From contig NC_086364.1 of NCBI RefSeq assembly GCF_036324505.1, forward strand, positions 21,929,648 through 21,993,647: DNA of 64,000 bases. The letters run 5' to 3'. Under the pieces are notes generated by a model. The model did not search any database. It had not been told where the DNA came from and saw only the letters and a program-made list of their open reading frames with translations. Below are positions 61,229-64,000 of this stretch, in pieces; positions within the stretch are counted from its first letter, which is position 1; the number at the start of each line of letters is the position of its first letter. A program made the position numbers and the translations under genes. Origin of the DNA: Eleginops maclovinus. Taxonomy: Eukaryota; Chordata; Actinopteri; Perciformes; Eleginopidae.

Positions 61229-63828
61229 GTCGGTCTGTGTTCATGTTTCTGCCATAAGGCGACAATAATGTGTGTTTTCTGTCTCTTTATTTCTTGGCTG
61301 CTCTAAATACTGCACATGCATCAGGTCAAATCAAACACGGCTGCACAGATGTGATGCATATCGGGTGTTATGAGGGATGCTTAACATCTATGTTGGATAA
61401 ACGTTCTGCATCCCAGTTTCCTGACAGATAAAGAAGATGTATATTCTAGTCACAAACTCAAGGGTTTTTATTAAAGTGCAATGTGCATGCAGTTACCTAG
61501 GATGGGAAACAGCCCTACTGTGGAAGGAGTATTCAGATCCACTCTGTAAAAATACTCCGTGACAAGAACTGCATTGGAAATGTTACCTAGGAAGGAATAG
61601 GTAAGAGTTATCATGAAAATATAGTAAAAAATGTGAAACGTTTAAGCAAAAAAATAGCTGGAAAAAAATCTAAATAAATAGATTAAAATAAACACAAAAT
61701 AAATTCGAATATTATTGTTATTATTTCTTATGTTTAAAGATGCCATTTCATCATCATTCAATTGCATAGTTGAATATTGCACCCAGCTTGCCTTGTACAG
61801 ACACAATATTATAATTTTATAACAAAAATACATCATATTTTATACCTTTCTGTTCTGTTTTTTATGCAACCCTCTGTACAATTAGAAAATCAACTAGTTA
61901 CTAAAGCTGTCACATAAATGTCATGGAGTCAAAAGTACCATAATGGCTTCTGAAGTTTAGAGTAAAAATATAAAGAAGCTTAAAATGTAAATACTCAGGT
62001 AGTGAACAAGTACCTTAAATATTTCCTACAGTAGTAGTATTTAAATTAGACTTAGTTTAATAAATAAAAAAGATTGGATCTATGATTGAATATCTCTTAG
62101 AGAAGGACCGGCTCCTCTCCCAGTTTGCCGGCTATGGGTCCCGGGACCTCCTTGAGGCCCCTCGCCCCTCCTCTCTACTGGGCTCCGAGTCCCCTCAGAA
62201 GCAGGAGGGAGAGGAGGAGGAGGAGGAGGAAGAGGAGGAGGAGGCGCTGAGGAGGAAGCTCAAGTACTTCTTCATGAGCCCGTGTGACAAATATCACGCC
62301 AAGGGACGCAAGCCGTTCAAATTGGGCCTGCAGCTGCTGAAGATCATCATCGTCACCGTGCAGGTACACAGCTTCAAGACTCATTTTATAGCGTTATTAT
62401 AGGACATTAATATTCTTTATATTCAGTTTCTGGTATTGTATTATCATTTCAACCCCTGTACAGGTATTGAGACTTGAAATGTATATGTTTGAAACTTTTT
62501 TAGCATAAAGTTTGTCGTTTTTTTGACATAAGTTTTGAAATCTTTGACCAAAAACGATGTAATTGGTTACCAACAACAAATCTTGTACCTTCACTGTAGC
62601 TTCATAATCAATGGAATACACAAAGGTCTGATCTGTAATTCTGCAGTTGCCTGTTGTTAAAGCTATTTTTCTTCTCAGCTGGTGCTGTTTGGACTGAGTA
62701 ACCAGATGGTGGTGACGTTTAAGGAGGAGAACACGGCGGCGTTCAAACACCTTTTCCTGAAGGGTTATCAGGACGGAGCTGCTCAGGCCGTCCACACGCA
62801 GACGGAGCTGTACAGCCGCATTCACTATGTTGTCGAGCAGGTAGACTCATCATTACATAAATACACTGTAAATATGTGTCAATTAGTTGGGGAATGTAAT
62901 TAAACAGCTCCATTGGACTCCTTTGTTTACTTCCATGGCATAACTACGTAGCCTTTGCGCTTCTATTGGCTGTTGTACATGATAAGGGGTGGGACATCTG
63001 TAAGTGGTTGACCAATCACAACAGAGCCGACCAGCTAATCAATCAGAGCAGACTCAACTCGTTAGGCTATAAAGGAACTACAGCACGGTCACATGACTTC
63101 ACGTCACCACCGCTAAGCTAAAGGAGGCTAATGTTTGGCTATAAAGGAACTACAGCACGGTCACATGACTTCAGGTCACCACTGCTAAGCTAAAGGCGGC
63201 TAATGTTGGGCTATAAAGGAACTACAGCACGGTCACATGATTTCACGTCACCACCGCTAAGCTAAAGGCGGCTAATGTTGGGCTATAAAGGAACTACAGC
63301 ACGGTCACATGACTTCACGTCTCCACCGCTAAGCTAAAGGCGGCTAATGTTGGGCTATAAAGGAACTACAGCACGGTCACATGACTTCAGGTCACCACCG
63401 CTAAGCTAAAGGCGGCTAATGTTGTGCGTGATGATGTTTAGTCGTCTCATTTAGACCCTTTTTAAATTCACCAGTGGGGTACTTACTTAGTTATTTTATG
63501 TCGTAGAACAAAACGTTCATATCTCTTCAGCTTGTGTTAACCACAGACCTTATTTCAGGCCTCTCAAAAATAAGTTTCAAAAAACATTTACTCAATGATA
63601 AGGGAACAGGAAATGCTAACTCATTTCCAGGTCTCTTCCCTTTTAATTCTCTTCTCTCTTTCCTCCTTCAGTACATGGCTCTCCCTGAGATCTCACTTGG
63701 GCAGTATGCATATGTTATGGGCACCGGGGAAAATGGAAGTGCGCTCTCCCTCTGCCAGAGGTTCTACAGGAAGGGAACCATCGACCCATCCAACGACACC
63801 TTCGACATCGATCCCAATGTGGACACCG
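61186..63828 (+). CDS. mcoln1: mcoln1, mucolipin-1 (5' part, runs off the window)
   Basis: Known role: TRPML1, the endolysosomal cation channel gated by PI(3,5)P2. Four exons are present: 61186-61228, 62101-62363, 62679-62840 and 63672-63828, about 208 residues. The N-terminus [14 protein letters not shown] is followed by the acidic dileucine lysosomal signal EKDRLL, built across the exon 1/2 splice. A run of Glu follows, then [20 protein letters not shown], the basic cytosolic segment of this family. The first membrane helix spans the exon 2/3 splice ([14 protein letters not shown], then LVLFGLSNQ). Luminal-domain sequence follows: [49 protein letters not shown]. Most of the channel, including the pore and C-terminal dileucine, lies beyond the window. 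Confidence 0.96.
62101..62363 (+). CDS. mcoln1: mcoln1 exon 2
   Basis: Acceptor ATCTCTTAG, donor GTGCAG|GTACAC. Encodes [20 protein letters not shown], about 13 Glu from a (GAG)n tract at 62,210-62,246, and the basic segment into the first helix. Phase 1 in, phase 0 out. Confidence 0.95.
62679..62840 (+). CDS. mcoln1: mcoln1 exon 3
   Basis: Acceptor TTCTCAG, donor GAGCAG|GTAGAC, 54 codons: [49 protein letters not shown]. Phase 0 both sides. Confidence 0.96.
62895..63060 (+). repeat. fragment of the piggyBac-like MITE (mcoln1 intron 3)
   Basis: GACCAATCACAACAGAGCCG, CAGCTAATCAATCAGAGCAG and GGTGGGACATCTG match the interior of the element at 25.1-25.5 kb. It is joined directly to 72-bp array D. 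Confidence 0.55.
63060..63640 (+). mobile_element. MITE copy M4 around array D
   Basis: After array D come the family landmarks AGTCGTCTCATTTAGACC, TTCACCAGTGGGGTA, GCTTGTGTTAACCACAGACC and AAATGCTAACTCATTTCCAG. The 3' terminus is missing and the left side joins a fragment of the piggyBac-like repeat. Confidence 0.6.
63066..63424. repeat. 72-bp array D, about 5 copies (mcoln1 intron 3)
   Basis: Units oriented as in array C, followed by MITE internal sequence (GCGTGATGATGTTTAGTCG). Each unit carries GGTCACATGACTTCA or a near variant. Confidence 0.95.
63672..63828 (+). CDS. mcoln1: mcoln1 exon 4
   Basis: Acceptor CCTTCAG, donor CACCG|GTAGGA. Encodes [36 protein letters not shown] and DIDPNVDT. 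Phase 0 in, phase 1 out. Flanked on both sides by opposite-strand copies of the same MITE. Confidence 0.96.
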
Positions 63829-63839
63829 GTAGGAGTTAA

Positions 63840-64000
63840 TTTTGGTCGTAAGCCTGAAATAAGGTATGTGGTTAACACAAGCTGAAGAGTTTTTGTTCTA
63901 CGACAAAAAATATGTCAGTAAATACCCCACTGGTGGATTTAAAGTGTCAAAGTGTCTAAATGAGACGACTAAACATCATCACGCCTAACATTAGCCTCCT
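63840..64000 (-). mobile_element. MITE copy M5, runs off the window
   Basis: In mcoln1 intron 4, the reverse complement of M4: GTTAACACAAGCTGAAGAG, ACCCCACTGGTGGATTTAAA, CGACTAAACATCATCACGCC, then the first bases of a 72-bp unit (AACATTAGCCTCCT) at the window edge. Confidence 0.7.

Overview
The window is vertebrate nuclear DNA, most likely from a percomorph ray-finned (teleost) fish. Genes are split by GT-AG introns and sit among teleost-type repeats: Rex1/Babar-like and L2-like LINEs, Tc1-like transposons, short TIR elements, long (CA)n/(CTGT)n tracts and minisatellites. There is no bacterial or operon structure, CRISPR array or recognisable tRNA/rRNA gene.

Layout. 1-18.6 kb has no recognisable gene. 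It holds a 16-bp minisatellite, a MITE, LINE fragments, a 450-bp (AAT)n tract and a broken L2-like LINE; its right part may be wiz 3' UTR. 18.6-46.9 kb is wiz on the minus strand: one untranslated first exon plus 16 coding exons whose phases all agree, giving a 5,946-bp CDS (1,981 residues) with 11 C2H2 fingers. A second possible promoter/first exon lies at 35.3-35.5 kb. 47.6-49.2 kb is an internally deleted L2-like LINE. 49.5-54.4 kb is pglyrp2 (minus, 6 exons, 468 aa, amidase residues intact). 56.1-57.0 kb is a truncated Rex1-like LINE. 58.2-59.7 kb is trappc5 (plus, 2 coding exons, 188 aa). 61.0-64.0 kb is the 5' part of mcoln1 (plus, 4 exons, running off the window).

Function. Wiz is a chromatin co-repressor that links the G9a/GLP H3K9 methyltransferases to CtBP. 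Pglyrp2 is a secreted peptidoglycan amidase, TRAPPC5 a vesicle-tethering subunit and mucolipin-1 the lysosomal cation channel. They do not form a pathway. The order resembles two human 19p blocks (WIZ-PGLYRP2 and TRAPPC5-MCOLN1) placed side by side.

The most unusual structure is a 72-bp repeat carried by a TA-flanked TIR element and expanded into four intronic arrays (wiz introns c1, c11 and c13; mcoln1 intron 3). Each unit contains a GTCATGTGAC/GTCACATGAC E-box, the type bound by MITF/TFE factors, while the mcoln1 promoter itself carries two GTCACGTGG CLEAR-like sites. Also notable: an in-frame TAG in the alternative wiz first exon, two nearly identical adjacent wiz finger exons, CtBP-type PLNL motifs ending exactly at exon edges, a perfect 81-bp duplication, and a LINE fragment inside a TIR element.
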